Part shown: positions 52,479-60,957 of the stretch, in pieces
How the letters are laid out: each line of letters opens with the position of its first letter
How positions within the stretch are numbered: the stretch's first letter is position 1
Assembly: GCA_964342525.1 (NCBI GenBank)
Contig: CAYFGQ010000003.1
Location: 52,452 to 116,451 of the forward strand
From: G963676205 sp964342525
GTDB lineage: Bacteria > Campylobacterota > Campylobacteria > Campylobacterales > Arcobacteraceae
DNA length: 64,000 nt
Direction of reading: 5' to 3'
Position numbers and translations under genes: made by a program
Notes under the pieces: model-generated
Databases searched by the model: none
The model's input: only the letters and a program-made list of their open reading frames with translations
Told to the model about the DNA's origin: nothing

Positions 52479-53939
52479 ATGGCACATCAATCAGATTTAA
52501 TTTCAAAAAATATTGAACAATATTTAAAAGAACACGAAAACAAAGAGATACTAAGATTTATCACTTGTGGTTCAGTTGATGATGGTAAATCTACTCTTAT
52601 TGGTAGATTACTTTACGATTCAAAGATGATCTTTGAAGATCAATTAGCAGCGATTGAGAAAGATTCTAAAAAATCTGGTACTACGGGAGATAAGATCGAC
52701 CTAGCACTATTAGTTGATGGACTAGCTTCAGAGAGAGAGCAAGGGATTACTATCGATGTTGCTTATAGATTCTTCTCAACTGAGAAAAGAAAGTTTATCA
52801 TCGCAGATACTCCAGGTCATGAGCAATACACAAGAAACATGGCTACAGGAGCATCTACAGCTGATTTAGCGATCATCTTAGTTGATGCAAGACAAGGGAT
52901 TTTAACACAAACTAAAAGACACTCTTATATCGCTTCACTATTAGGGATCAAAAACCTAATCGTTGCTATCAATAAGATGGACTTAGTTGATTTTTCTGAA
53001 GAAGTATTTGAAAATATCAAAAGAGATTATAATGATATTATTTCATTTTTACCACACAACCAAGATTTAAACATTCAGTTTATCCCTATTTCTGCGTTAG
53101 ATGGTGATAATATCTTAACAAATTCGCCAAAAGCACCTTGGTATACAGGTAAACCGCTAATGGAATTACTTGATACTACTGAGATCCATAAAAAAGAGTC
53201 TAATTCATTTAGATTACCAGTTCAGTATGTGGTAAGACCACATCTAAACTTTAGAGGTTTCTCTGGAACTATTGCTAGTGGATCTATCTCTGTTGGTGAT
53301 GAGATCACAGTATTACCTTCAAGAAAAACTTCAAAGGTTAAATCAATCGTATCAAATGATATCAAAGATTTAAGACCAGTTGGGAAAGATGAAGTTGTAG
53401 AGACTATCCAGACTGCTTATGCACCAATGGCTACAACTATCACACTTGAAGATGAGATTGATATCTCAAGAGGTGATATGATCGTAAAATCAGATGATAT
53501 CCCGAAAGTATCAAACTACTTATCAGCAATGGTAGTATGGATGGATGAGCAACCACTAAGTTTAAATCAAAACTATGTGATCAAAAGAGCAACATCTGTA
53601 TTAAATGGTACATTTAACGCTATTGATTTCAAAAAGAATATCAATACATTTGAAGAGGTTTCAGCAGATAAATTAGAGCTAAATGATATTGCAAAGGTAA
53701 CTATTTCACTTGATAGAGAGATCGCTGCTGATCCATACCATGAAAATAGATATACTGGAAGTTTTATCATCATAGATAAATATACAAATGCTACAGTTGG
53801 TGCTGGTATGATTATCTCTTCTGTTGAAGGTTTTGCACAGCTTGCTGAAGAACAAAGAGAATATACACAAGCAGAGATTGAGCTAAATGCGTATATTAGA
53901 AAGAACTTTCCTGAGTGGGAATGTAAAGAGATTAGATAA
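52479..53939 (+). CDS. cysN: Sulfate adenylyltransferase subunit 1 (GTPase)
   Basis: A 486-residue translation-factor-like GTPase. G1 'GSVDDGKSTLIGRLLYD', the switch region 'EREQGITIDVAYRFF', G3 'DTPGHEQYTRNM', G4 'NKMD'. Start ATG 52479, one base after the cysD stop, with AGAGGGG upstream; a longer in-frame reading from 52428 would run inside cysD. No CysC (APS kinase) domain is fused to the C-terminus. A strong terminator follows at 53985. Confidence 0.96.
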   Translation: MAHQSDLISKNIEQYLKEHENKEILRFITCGSVDDGKSTLIGRLLYDSKMIFEDQLAAIEKDSKKSGTTGDKIDLALLVDGLASEREQGITIDVAYRFFSTEKRKFIIADTPGHEQYTRNMATGASTADLAIILVDARQGILTQTKRHSYIASLLGIKNLIVAINKMDLVDFSEEVFENIKRDYNDIISFLPHNQDLNIQFIPISALDGDNILTNSPKAPWYTGKPLMELLDTTEIHKKESNSFRLPVQYVVRPHLNFRGFSGTIASGSISVGDEITVLPSRKTSKVKSIVSNDIKDLRPVGKDEVVETIQTAYAPMATTITLEDEIDISRGDMIVKSDDIPKVSNYLSAMVVWMDEQPLSLNQNYVIKRATSVLNGTFNAIDFKKNINTFEEVSADKLELNDIAKVTISLDREIAADPYHENRYTGSFIIIDKYTNATVGAGMIISSVEGFAQLAEEQREYTQAEIELNAYIRKNFPEWECKEIR

Positions 53940-53984
53940 GGCAATAAGCCCTAAAAAATCACTATAAATACTAAACCTTTTTTT

Positions 53985-54021
53985 AAATATCCCTAGAGCC
54001 TTTTGGTTTTAGGGATATTTT
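53985..54021 (+). terminator. Strong rho-independent terminator after cysN
   Basis: AAATATCCCTA (53985-53995) pairs perfectly with TAGGGATATTT (54010-54020). Inner GAGCC/GGTTT pairs extend the stem to 16 bp, with a TTTT loop and T run. Only 74 nt remain before the sulfite reductase gene. Confidence 0.85.
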
Positions 54022-54036
54022 CGTAGAGGAATTTTT

Positions 54037-54094
54037 AAAGAAATTATTGATTAACTGGTCCCTTCAAAAATGGGACATTTTTTAAGGATATGAA
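54037..54094 (+). promoter_or_regulatory. Sulfite reductase leader sharing a hairpin/SD block with the cysH leader
   Basis: AAAGAAATT (54037-54045), then TGGTCCCTTCAAAA (54056-54069), GTCCC/GGGAC hairpin, T6 and TAAGGA before the ATG. The order matches 50554-50603. The 14-nt core TGGTCCCTTCAAAA is identical in both. No clear promoter is visible between the terminator and this block. Confidence 0.6.
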
Positions 54095-55681
54095 ATGAGC
54101 ACAAAAGAGAATCCAGCACAAAGAGTTGAGAGAATCAAAAAAGAAAAAAGTGGACTTGATGTTATAAAAGATATCGAAATCTACGCTAGTACAGATAAAG
54201 AGATCGATCCAGAAGATATTGATAGATTTAAATGGTATGGACTATATACTCAAAATAAAAACCTTCAAGGGGATGATGAGTCTTTATATTTTATGCTAAG
54301 AGTTAAACTAGAGCATGGTTTAGCAAATATTGAACAAATCAGAACTATGGCACAAATCTCAAAAGAGTTATGTAGAGATACAGCTGACTTTACAACAAGA
54401 CAAGATATCCAATTTCACTTTGTATCAGTAAAAGACTTACCTGAAATCTTCAAAAGATTAAATGAAGTAGGTTTATCTACAAAATTTGCTGCAGGTGATG
54501 TTCCAAGAAATGTAACAACATGTGCCGTAAGTGGGATTGATCATGATGAGATTTATGATACAAGAGAGATTGTTGATAATATCAATGACTTCCTAAGAGG
54601 AAATAGAGAACTAGCAAACTTACCAAGAAAATACAAAGTAGCTGTAAGTGCCTGTGCTAAACACTGTATCAACCATGAACACCAAGACTTAGCATTTTCT
54701 GCATTTGAGCTAAATGGTGAAATTGTATTTGATGTAACTGTTGGTGGTGGTCTTGCTTCAAATAAAAGATTTGCCACATCTATTGGATATGCAAAAGAAG
54801 AGCAAATCCTTGATATAGTAAAAGCAGTTTCATATACATTTAGAGATCACGGACTAAGAGAATCTAGAAAAAAAGCTAGAGTTGGTCACCTAGTATCAGC
54901 TTGGGGTGAAGAGAAGTTTAAAGCACATATTGAAGAAGCTATCGGATACACTCTACCAGATTCTCCAGATATTAACTACACTCCATATAAAGAGAGAGAA
55001 CACTTTGGTGTACACCCTTCAAAAACTGATGGTTATTCATATATTGGATGTGTAGCTGATGGTGGATATATCGGTGCACAAGGTCTTTTTGATCTAGCTG
55101 ATATCTTAGAAAACAATGGTGCTACAGCTATAAGAGCAACTATTACACAAAACTTTGTAATAGAAGATGTACCAAATGAAAATGTTGACACAGTAGTATC
55201 CCAGCTTGATAAAATAGGACTTGACTCAAACCCAAATCCATTTAAAGCAAGACTTTTAGCATGTACGGGACTTGATTATTGTAAGTTTGCAGTAAGTGAT
55301 ACAAAACAAACAGCAGTAAAACTAGCAACTCACCTAAATGAGAAATTTCCAGAATTTACGCAAAGAGTTACTATCTCAGTAAACGGATGTCCAAACTCAT
55401 GTGCCCACTCAAATATTGCAAATATTGGATTACAAGGTACAAAAGTAAAAGACCCAGAACTTGGAAAATCAGTACCAGGATATATGCTACTTCTTGGTGG
55501 AGATTTAGAGGGTAAAAACTCTGTATTTGCTGAAAATACAAGATTTAAAATCCTACCACAAAATCTAAATAGTATTTTAGAAAAACTAATCTCTTTATAT
55601 ATTGAGAGCGGTGAAGAATCTATAAATGAATTTTTTAAGAAAAAACTTGAAGATGAAGATTTTCTAAATTCTATAAAATAA
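54095..55681 (+). CDS. Ferredoxin-type sulfite (nitrite/sulfite) reductase
   Basis: A 528-residue sirohaem enzyme with two ferrodoxin-like half repeats. Siroheme/[4Fe-4S] ligands are in 'ACTGLDYCKF' and 'NGCPNSCAHS'. The N-terminal half has 'TTRQDIQFHFV' and 'VTTCAVSGID'. Ferredoxin-nitrite reductases share the fold, but the location behind cysHDN and the shared leader argue for assimilatory sulfite reduction to sulfide. Confidence 0.9.
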   Translation: MSTKENPAQRVERIKKEKSGLDVIKDIEIYASTDKEIDPEDIDRFKWYGLYTQNKNLQGDDESLYFMLRVKLEHGLANIEQIRTMAQISKELCRDTADFTTRQDIQFHFVSVKDLPEIFKRLNEVGLSTKFAAGDVPRNVTTCAVSGIDHDEIYDTREIVDNINDFLRGNRELANLPRKYKVAVSACAKHCINHEHQDLAFSAFELNGEIVFDVTVGGGLASNKRFATSIGYAKEEQILDIVKAVSYTFRDHGLRESRKKARVGHLVSAWGEEKFKAHIEEAIGYTLPDSPDINYTPYKEREHFGVHPSKTDGYSYIGCVADGGYIGAQGLFDLADILENNGATAIRATITQNFVIEDVPNENVDTVVSQLDKIGLDSNPNPFKARLLACTGLDYCKFAVSDTKQTAVKLATHLNEKFPEFTQRVTISVNGCPNSCAHSNIANIGLQGTKVKDPELGKSVPGYMLLLGGDLEGKNSVFAENTRFKILPQNLNSILEKLISLYIESGEESINEFFKKKLEDEDFLNSIK

Positions 55682-55707
55682 AAAGCTTTCTCAAAAGAAA
55701 GCTTTTT
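55681..55707 (+). terminator. Rho-independent terminator after sulfite reductase
   Basis: AAAGCTTTCT (55682-55691), CAAA loop, AGAAAGCTTT (55696-55705), T run to 55707. It closes the sulfur island. Confidence 0.9.
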
Positions 55708-55920
55708 ATTGCCTTTAAACACTAAATATACTCCTCTTAAAAGATTACGGCACAATCCCATCTAACATTTTACGTCAATTTCACGACAATATTTAATTAT
55801 ACTTTATATTTGATTTGGAAGTAATCCAAACTCGGATTCTTCACAAAATACAGATAATCAAATATATTCCAGCTTGGGCGGGATATAAGTTTAAAAGCTA
55901 AAAAAGGAGAGGGAATAAAG

Positions 55921-57189
55921 ATGACAAATCTTTTTAAAATATTAAATGCAAGTTTATTTGTACTTTTACTAAATGGATGTGGAAGTAGCAATAATTTAAA
56001 TGAAGAAACTCAAAAAAATGAAGAAACTCAAGAAAATGGAAAGAAATATGCATATCTAATAGATAGTGCAGTAGAGGGAGTAGATTTTGTTACTTCTTTA
56101 AAAGGTGCAGGAGAAACAGATAGTGAGGGAAAACTTGAATTTAACTCCAATGCACAAACAATTTCATTTAGTGTAGGAGGAATAAAACTTCTTGATTTTA
56201 ATCTTTCAAAATTAAATAAAGATAGAAAAATTTATATTACTGATTTAGTAGGAGTAGATAGGAATGATACTTCTAATGAAAATGTACTAAAAATACTTAG
56301 AATACTACAAACCCTAGATGATGATGATAATGCATCAAATGGAATAAGAATTACACAAAATATAAAAAATACTTTAGACGCAAATATAAATATAGTAGAT
56401 ACAAATATTACAACATTAAGTACAATGATAAAAACAAAAACTTCAAAAGACTTAATCTCTTCATCGAAAGCAAAAGAACACTTCGAAGATACATTAACTA
56501 AAAACCTTGGATATAAATTTACTAGAGGGCTTAACTGGAAAGGACTTACTTATAATACTGTAACCTCACCACATGCCTATTCTTCTGAAATAACAGCAAA
56601 TGGCAAAATATATCCTACAGGAACAAAAAGGATTTGGTTAGATAGGAATCTTGGAGCATCACAAATCTGCACTGCTTATAATGATTCAAATTGTTATGGG
56701 GATTATTACCAATGGGGAAGAAATACTGATGGACATGAAAAATCAGATTCAAATATAAGTAATACTCAAGCTAGTGATGTATCAAATGTGGGACATGGGA
56801 ACTTTATAAAAGACAGCACCGATTGGACAAGAGCAGATAATACGGGGAACATAAGAATAGGGAATTGGTCTAAAATAGATGGAACTAGTATCTGTCCAAA
56901 AGGATTTCGAGTACCTACAAAAGTTGAACTTGAAGCAGATACTATTGGTCTAACTGGAGCAGATGAAATAAAAAATGGGAATGACGCTTTTAATAACTTT
57001 TTAAAGCTTCCATCTCCTGGTTACCGTGCCAATTTTGGCTCCTTGGTCATTCAAGGCTTCGTGGGTTCCTTCTGGACTACTTCTGTAAGTGGCTCTTCAT
57101 CACAGAACGTGGAATTCAGTGATGGAAATAAAGGCTCGTACAGCCTATATCGTGTAAGAGGGTTACCTGTTCGTTGTATTAAACATTAG
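55921..57189 (+). CDS. Lipoprotein with C-terminal FISUMP/C-type-lectin-like domain, candidate DGR target
   Basis: 422 residues. Lipoprotein signal with lipobox 'LLNGC' (Cys20), a short repeat 'NEETQ' twice, and a carboxypeptidase-regulatory-like beta domain (about 38-110). A helical linker follows, then from about 225 a FISUMP/DUF1566-like domain ('IWLDRNLGASQ', 'GDYYQWGRNTDG', 'CPKGFRVPTKVELE', 'LPSPGYRANFG', 'GLPVRCIKH'). Such domains adopt the lectin fold used by DGR variable proteins. Codon use changes sharply in the last 60 codons. Anchored by lipid to the envelope, it probably displays a binding face outside. AAGGAGAGGG precedes the ATG. Confidence 0.82.
   Translation: MTNLFKILNASLFVLLLNGCGSSNNLNEETQKNEETQENGKKYAYLIDSAVEGVDFVTSLKGAGETDSEGKLEFNSNAQTISFSVGGIKLLDFNLSKLNKDRKIYITDLVGVDRNDTSNENVLKILRILQTLDDDDNASNGIRITQNIKNTLDANINIVDTNITTLSTMIKTKTSKDLISSSKAKEHFEDTLTKNLGYKFTRGLNWKGLTYNTVTSPHAYSSEITANGKIYPTGTKRIWLDRNLGASQICTAYNDSNCYGDYYQWGRNTDGHEKSDSNISNTQASDVSNVGHGNFIKDSTDWTRADNTGNIRIGNWSKIDGTSICPKGFRVPTKVELEADTIGLTGADEIKNGNDAFNNFLKLPSPGYRANFGSLVIQGFVGSFWTTSVSGSSSQNVEFSDGNKGSYSLYRVRGLPVRCIKH
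57022..57186 (+). other. Candidate DGR variable region in the lipoprotein 3' end
   Basis: Fifteen of the last 62 sense codons (57001-57186) end in C, versus 3 of 80 at 56101-56340. Adenine falls to 8 of 60 bases at 57021-57080, from 23 of 60 at 56941-57000. Both are expected if AAC/AAT codons of a template were randomised at A. The variable-looking residues sit in the lectin-fold binding face, between the fixed 'PGYR', 'FW' and 'GLPVRC' anchors. No template repeat or reverse transcriptase is in the window. Confidence 0.55.
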
Positions 57190-57197
57190 ACTTATTT

Positions 57198-57221
57198 GAC
57201 TTTGTACTTTTGTACAAAGTC
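57198..57221. repeat. 10-bp stem / 4-nt loop hairpin just past the lipoprotein stop
   Basis: GACTTTGTAC, TTTT, GTACAAAGTC, perfectly paired, starting 9 nt after the TAG. No T run follows on either strand, so it is not a standard terminator. DGR targets carry such a hairpin/cruciform downstream of the variable region. Confidence 0.7.
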
Positions 57222-57271
57222 TATAAAAAAATATGATTAAACTTCAGTTTAGGTATAAATTTTAAAACTAA

Positions 57272-58132
57272 CTAATCAATAATTTTTTCTTTAAATCTAT
57301 CTATTTTAAAAGCCTTAGCCATACCTGCAAAAGTAAGATAGGTACGCTTTGGTACACCTAAAGGTAAGTATTCTGGTATACCCATATTTTTTTTAGTCTC
57401 AAAAAGATTTGATCTAGGGAAAGTTGGTTCTGTACATCCAAAACAGGCAGATCCACTTCTGGTTTTTGAGCTTGTTTCATTCCATAAGATTCTATTACAT
57501 GAACCGTGAGTAAAAGGTGCTTGGCAGCCGTGTTCGTAAAATAAACACCCTTCTATATTTCCATACTCATACTCATCTATTTTATACTCAAAGTATTCAT
57601 TACGAAGGCATCCATTATGAATAGTAAAACCATAATACTCTTTTGGTCTATGGTATTCATCATAGTGTAACTGATACTCTTTTTTTATGGCATATAGTGT
57701 ATTTACTAAGATATCAGGATGAACTGGGCAACCTGATACACTTATGGTCTTTTCTTTGAACTCGGCAAACTCATCATATTCGTTCTCTTGTTTATATAAA
57801 AAGCCGTGTTTATCTTCGCTATCATCAAAGATACCACCAAAGGTAGCACAAGTACCTATAGTGACTATCTTTTTTACTTTTTTAGCATAGGCTCTTATCA
57901 CATCATATAGGCTTACCCCATACTTATCAAGTTTGTTTTGTAAAGTTCCGTCAAGGAGAAGGATATCACATGGGATATTTTTTGTATAGATATCTTCAAG
58001 TGAATATTCACTATCAATAGTAGGATGGTAGATAAATTCAAAATCCTCTAAAAACTGATCTAGTTTTTGATAGTTGAAAAAAGAGTGGACATTTCCATGA
58101 CAAGTTAAGGCACTAAGCCATAATAGTTTCAT
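57272..58132 (-). CDS. Sensory/uptake-type [NiFe]-hydrogenase small subunit (HupU/HoxB-like)
   Basis: 286 residues without Tat signal or C-terminal membrane helix, so cytoplasmic. It starts directly in the Fe-S domain: 'LWLSALTCHGNVHSF' with C11 and N14 (CxxN, as in cyanobacterial HupS-type small subunits). 'IGTCATFGG', 'SGCPVHPD', 'IHNGCLRNEYF', 'YEHGCQAPF' and 'GSACFGCTEP' provide the other cluster ligands. The large-subunit partner is at 46221-47480, about 10 kb away beyond the sulfur island. It is last in an operon with hypF and tetR. Confidence 0.85.
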   Translation of the reverse strand: MKLLWLSALTCHGNVHSFFNYQKLDQFLEDFEFIYHPTIDSEYSLEDIYTKNIPCDILLLDGTLQNKLDKYGVSLYDVIRAYAKKVKKIVTIGTCATFGGIFDDSEDKHGFLYKQENEYDEFAEFKEKTISVSGCPVHPDILVNTLYAIKKEYQLHYDEYHRPKEYYGFTIHNGCLRNEYFEYKIDEYEYGNIEGCLFYEHGCQAPFTHGSCNRILWNETSSKTRSGSACFGCTEPTFPRSNLFETKKNMGIPEYLPLGVPKRTYLTFAGMAKAFKIDRFKEKIID

Positions 58133-58142
58133 TGTGATACCA

Positions 58143-58739
58143 CTATACTTTAAGTGCCCTATGGATATTTTCAGAAATATCTTCTATATACTCATCAAGA
58201 TCATTTGGTAGTACCTCTTCACCTTTTAAGAATACCATACCACCAAGGTAACCCATAAATAAACCAAAAGCAGAGAAGAAGTCTTGATCCCTAAGTTCAC
58301 CTGATTTTACACCCTCTTCAAAAAAGATCATGATTTCAGTTACAAACTCATTTACACAAATCATACCTTCACACTCATTTTTAAATACTTCCCTATTTGA
58401 TAAAAATACACGAAGAAAGTAGTCTATCATCTCAGGTTTAATTTTTGCAGTTTCAAAATATACTGTTACAATTTTTTTGATTTTCTCTTTTGTGGAGATA
58501 TCCTCTTCATTTATCTCTTTTAATTTTTCACCTAAATATGCAGAGATATATTTGATAATCTCTTGGGCTAAGATATCTTTTGATTTGAAGTAGTTGTACA
58601 TATTACCAACACTCATTTTTAATGATTTGGCAATATCAGGTATAGTTGTGATATAAAAACCATTTCTAGCAAATAGCTCTAAGGCTTTTTGCATTATCAG
58701 CTCTTTTTTCTGTTGTTTTTTATCCGCTTTATCGCTCAA
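58143..58739 (-). CDS. TetR-family transcriptional regulator
   Basis: 198 residues from a TTG start (AGGG 8 nt upstream). It overlaps the hypF stop by 11 nt. HTH 'TTIPDIAKSLKMSVGNMYNYFKSKDIL' at about 34-60, then a helical ligand domain with no recognised effector. Its place between hypF and a sensory hydrogenase subunit suggests it controls hydrogenase genes. A TetR-like palindrome lies upstream of hydA at 43884. Confidence 0.85.
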   Translation of the reverse strand: MSDKADKKQQKKELIMQKALELFARNGFYITTIPDIAKSLKMSVGNMYNYFKSKDILAQEIIKYISAYLGEKLKEINEEDISTKEKIKKIVTVYFETAKIKPEMIDYFLRVFLSNREVFKNECEGMICVNEFVTEIMIFFEEGVKSGELRDQDFFSAFGLFMGYLGGMVFLKGEEVLPNDLDEYIEDISENIHRALKV

Positions 58740-60957
58740 TGTTTTTTCCCTTAATTATTTGTCCCAGTGATATAGCGCCATCATTTGGGGGAAGATGATT
58801 GCTCAAATATAACTTTTTCTTAATTTTATCAAAAATTTGATTTAATAAAACCACATTTTGAAACACTCCTCCAGATAATACCACTTTTTTGTCATATCTT
58901 TTTGAAACCTCAGCGATAATATCCACTAAAGTATTTATAAATTTTGAGATGATAACACTCTTATCTTTATCTTCTAAAATCTCTTTTATCATAGGTTTTA
59001 TATCTATAGTGCTATCTTTAATCTCATAAGAATAAAGCTCTTTTATAGACTCATTATAGAAGCTTTCCATCATAGCACCACTTTGCCCCTCATAAGAAAG
59101 AGTCTGTATCACACCAGATAAACTAGCCACAGCATCAAAAATACGTCCAACAGATGAAGTAAATGGAGCATTTAAACCCTTTTGCCATGATAGATATAAA
59201 GTATTTAACTCCATCTTTGTAAAAGATTTAATAGTCTCATTTTCAAGATCTAGAGCATCTTTTCCATAAACTTCAAAAAGAAGTGAAAGAGCTACTCTCC
59301 TAGGTTCACGTACAGCCTTTTCTCCACCAAGCAGTTTAAAATACTCAAAGTGTAAAACACGATCATGCCCTAAATCATCACAAAGCATAAACTCCCCACC
59401 CCAAAGATTACCATCCTCACCATAACCAGTACCATCAAAAGCTATACCAAGAACCTGCTCTTCTAAATTCTTCTCCAATCTTACAGCTTGAATATGAGCT
59501 TCATGGTGTTGAATATCTACAACATTTTCAAAAGATTTTGCATACCTACTAGACTCATAATTTGGATGTTTATCACAAACTATCAAATCCTCTTTAAAAT
59601 CATATATACGTCTTAAATTTTCAATATTCTCTTTAAAATACTCCACAGAACCAATAGTATTTAAATCCCCAATATGAGGAGATAAAATCACATTATCCTC
59701 AAATCCTATAGCAATAGTAGATTTTTGATTTGCACCAAGGGCAAGTACATTTTTATCTAATTTAAAAGGAAGTTTTATAGCCTTTGGAGCATATCCTCTG
59801 GCACGTCTAAAAAATAAAGGCTCATCTTTTACTATAGCCATCACACTATCATCACATCCATTTACAATATCACGATTATGATCAAGACAATAATCCCAGA
59901 CAGTAGCCAGTCTTTTTATCTCATCATAGTTTGTACATAAAGGCTCATCACTGAGATTTGCACTAGTAGCCACGATTGGTCTATCAAGTTTTTGTAGGAG
60001 AAGAAGATGTAAAGGGGTGTAAGCCAAAAACAAACCTATCTTATCAATATCAGGAGCGACCAATGAGTGAATAGTAAATAGTGAATAGTGAATAGTTTTC
60101 TTTTGAAGTAATACTATTGGTCTCTCTATGGAACTTAGATATTTTTCTTCTGTATCTGAGATATTTGCTATTGTCTTAGCAGTTTTTATATCTTTTACCA
60201 TCACTGCAAAAGGCTTATAGGGACGATTTTTTCTATCACGAAGTTTTTTTACTGCTTCACCATTTGTAGCATCACAAACAAGGTGATAACCACCTACTCC
60301 CTTTATAGCAAGTATATTCCCATCTAGCAAAAGCTTAACTGCATAATCAATCAACTTTTCACTTTTAACTTTTAACTTTTCACTCTTATCCCAAAGGGAT
60401 AAGCACGGTCCACACTTAAAACATCCAATAGGCTGAGCATGGTATCTTCTATCCCTAGGGTCTTTATACTCCTTTACACAATCCTCACACATAGGAAACT
60501 GATCCATAGAAGTATTTACCCTATCATATGGCAACTTATCAATAATAGTATATCTAGGACCACAATTTGTACAAGTGATAAATGGATATCCATATCTTCT
60601 ATTTGATGGATCATTTAATTCTTTTTCACAATCACCACATATGGAAATATCAGGTGGCATAATAGTAAAACTATTTGATTGTACTTCACTTTCAATTATA
60701 AAAAATTCACTAAACTTTTTATCTTCAATTTGCATATAATCTATGGAATCAATTTGTGAAAGTGGCGGTTTTTCCAGCTTAATTTTTTGAATAAATTCTT
60801 CCAAATTATCATCACTACAATTAATAGTAATGGTCACCCCATTAGAGTGGTTAAATATCTCACCTTTTATATCAAAAGATTCAGCCAAAGTAAAAATAAA
60901 AGGACGAAAGCCAACCCCTTGGACTATCCCTTTTATGGATATTTCATATGTTTTCAT
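58729..60957 (-). CDS. hypF: Carbamoyltransferase HypF, with in-frame heptanucleotide repeats
   Basis: 742 residues; converts carbamoyl phosphate into the thiocarbamate used for the CN ligands of the NiFe site. The acylphosphatase domain is about 1-90 ('GIVQGVGFRPFIF'). Two zinc fingers ('CGDCEKEL', 'CTNCGPRY', 'CEDCVKEY', 'CFKCGPC') are followed by a YrdC-like domain (about 200-370) and a Kae1-like C-terminal domain ('HHEAHIQAV', 'GIAFDGTGYGEDGNLWGGEF'). Two heptamer tracts encode residues about 191-202 ('SEKLKVKSEKL') and 288-297 in linkers. It starts directly after the HEPN stop (TAA ATG). Confidence 0.95.
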   Translation of the reverse strand: MKTYEISIKGIVQGVGFRPFIFTLAESFDIKGEIFNHSNGVTITINCSDDNLEEFIQKIKLEKPPLSQIDSIDYMQIEDKKFSEFFIIESEVQSNSFTIMPPDISICGDCEKELNDPSNRRYGYPFITCTNCGPRYTIIDKLPYDRVNTSMDQFPMCEDCVKEYKDPRDRRYHAQPIGCFKCGPCLSLWDKSEKLKVKSEKLIDYAVKLLLDGNILAIKGVGGYHLVCDATNGEAVKKLRDRKNRPYKPFAVMVKDIKTAKTIANISDTEEKYLSSIERPIVLLQKKTIHYSLFTIHSLVAPDIDKIGLFLAYTPLHLLLLQKLDRPIVATSANLSDEPLCTNYDEIKRLATVWDYCLDHNRDIVNGCDDSVMAIVKDEPLFFRRARGYAPKAIKLPFKLDKNVLALGANQKSTIAIGFEDNVILSPHIGDLNTIGSVEYFKENIENLRRIYDFKEDLIVCDKHPNYESSRYAKSFENVVDIQHHEAHIQAVRLEKNLEEQVLGIAFDGTGYGEDGNLWGGEFMLCDDLGHDRVLHFEYFKLLGGEKAVREPRRVALSLLFEVYGKDALDLENETIKSFTKMELNTLYLSWQKGLNAPFTSSVGRIFDAVASLSGVIQTLSYEGQSGAMMESFYNESIKELYSYEIKDSTIDIKPMIKEILEDKDKSVIISKFINTLVDIIAEVSKRYDKKVVLSGGVFQNVVLLNQIFDKIKKKLYLSNHLPPNDGAISLGQIIKGKNIER
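60067..60094 (-). repeat. Heptanucleotide tandem repeat in hypF (tract 1)
   Basis: Four 7-nt units on the + strand: GTGAATA, GTAAATA, GTGAATA, GTGAATA. They encode 'IHYSLFTIHS' in a linker between the YrdC-like parts. A gain or loss of one unit would shift the hypF frame. Confidence 0.75.
60353..60387 (-). repeat. Heptanucleotide tandem repeat in hypF (tract 2)
   Basis: Five 7-nt units on the + strand: AACTTTT, CACTTTT, AACTTTT, AACTTTT, CACTCTT. They encode 'SEKLKVKSEKL' just after the second zinc finger. Confidence 0.75.

Noticed and set aside
57198..57221. Hairpin after the lipoprotein as an ordinary rho-independent terminator
   Set aside because: The stem is strong, but the bases after it on either strand are A-rich or mixed rather than a T run, so the simple terminator reading was not adopted.
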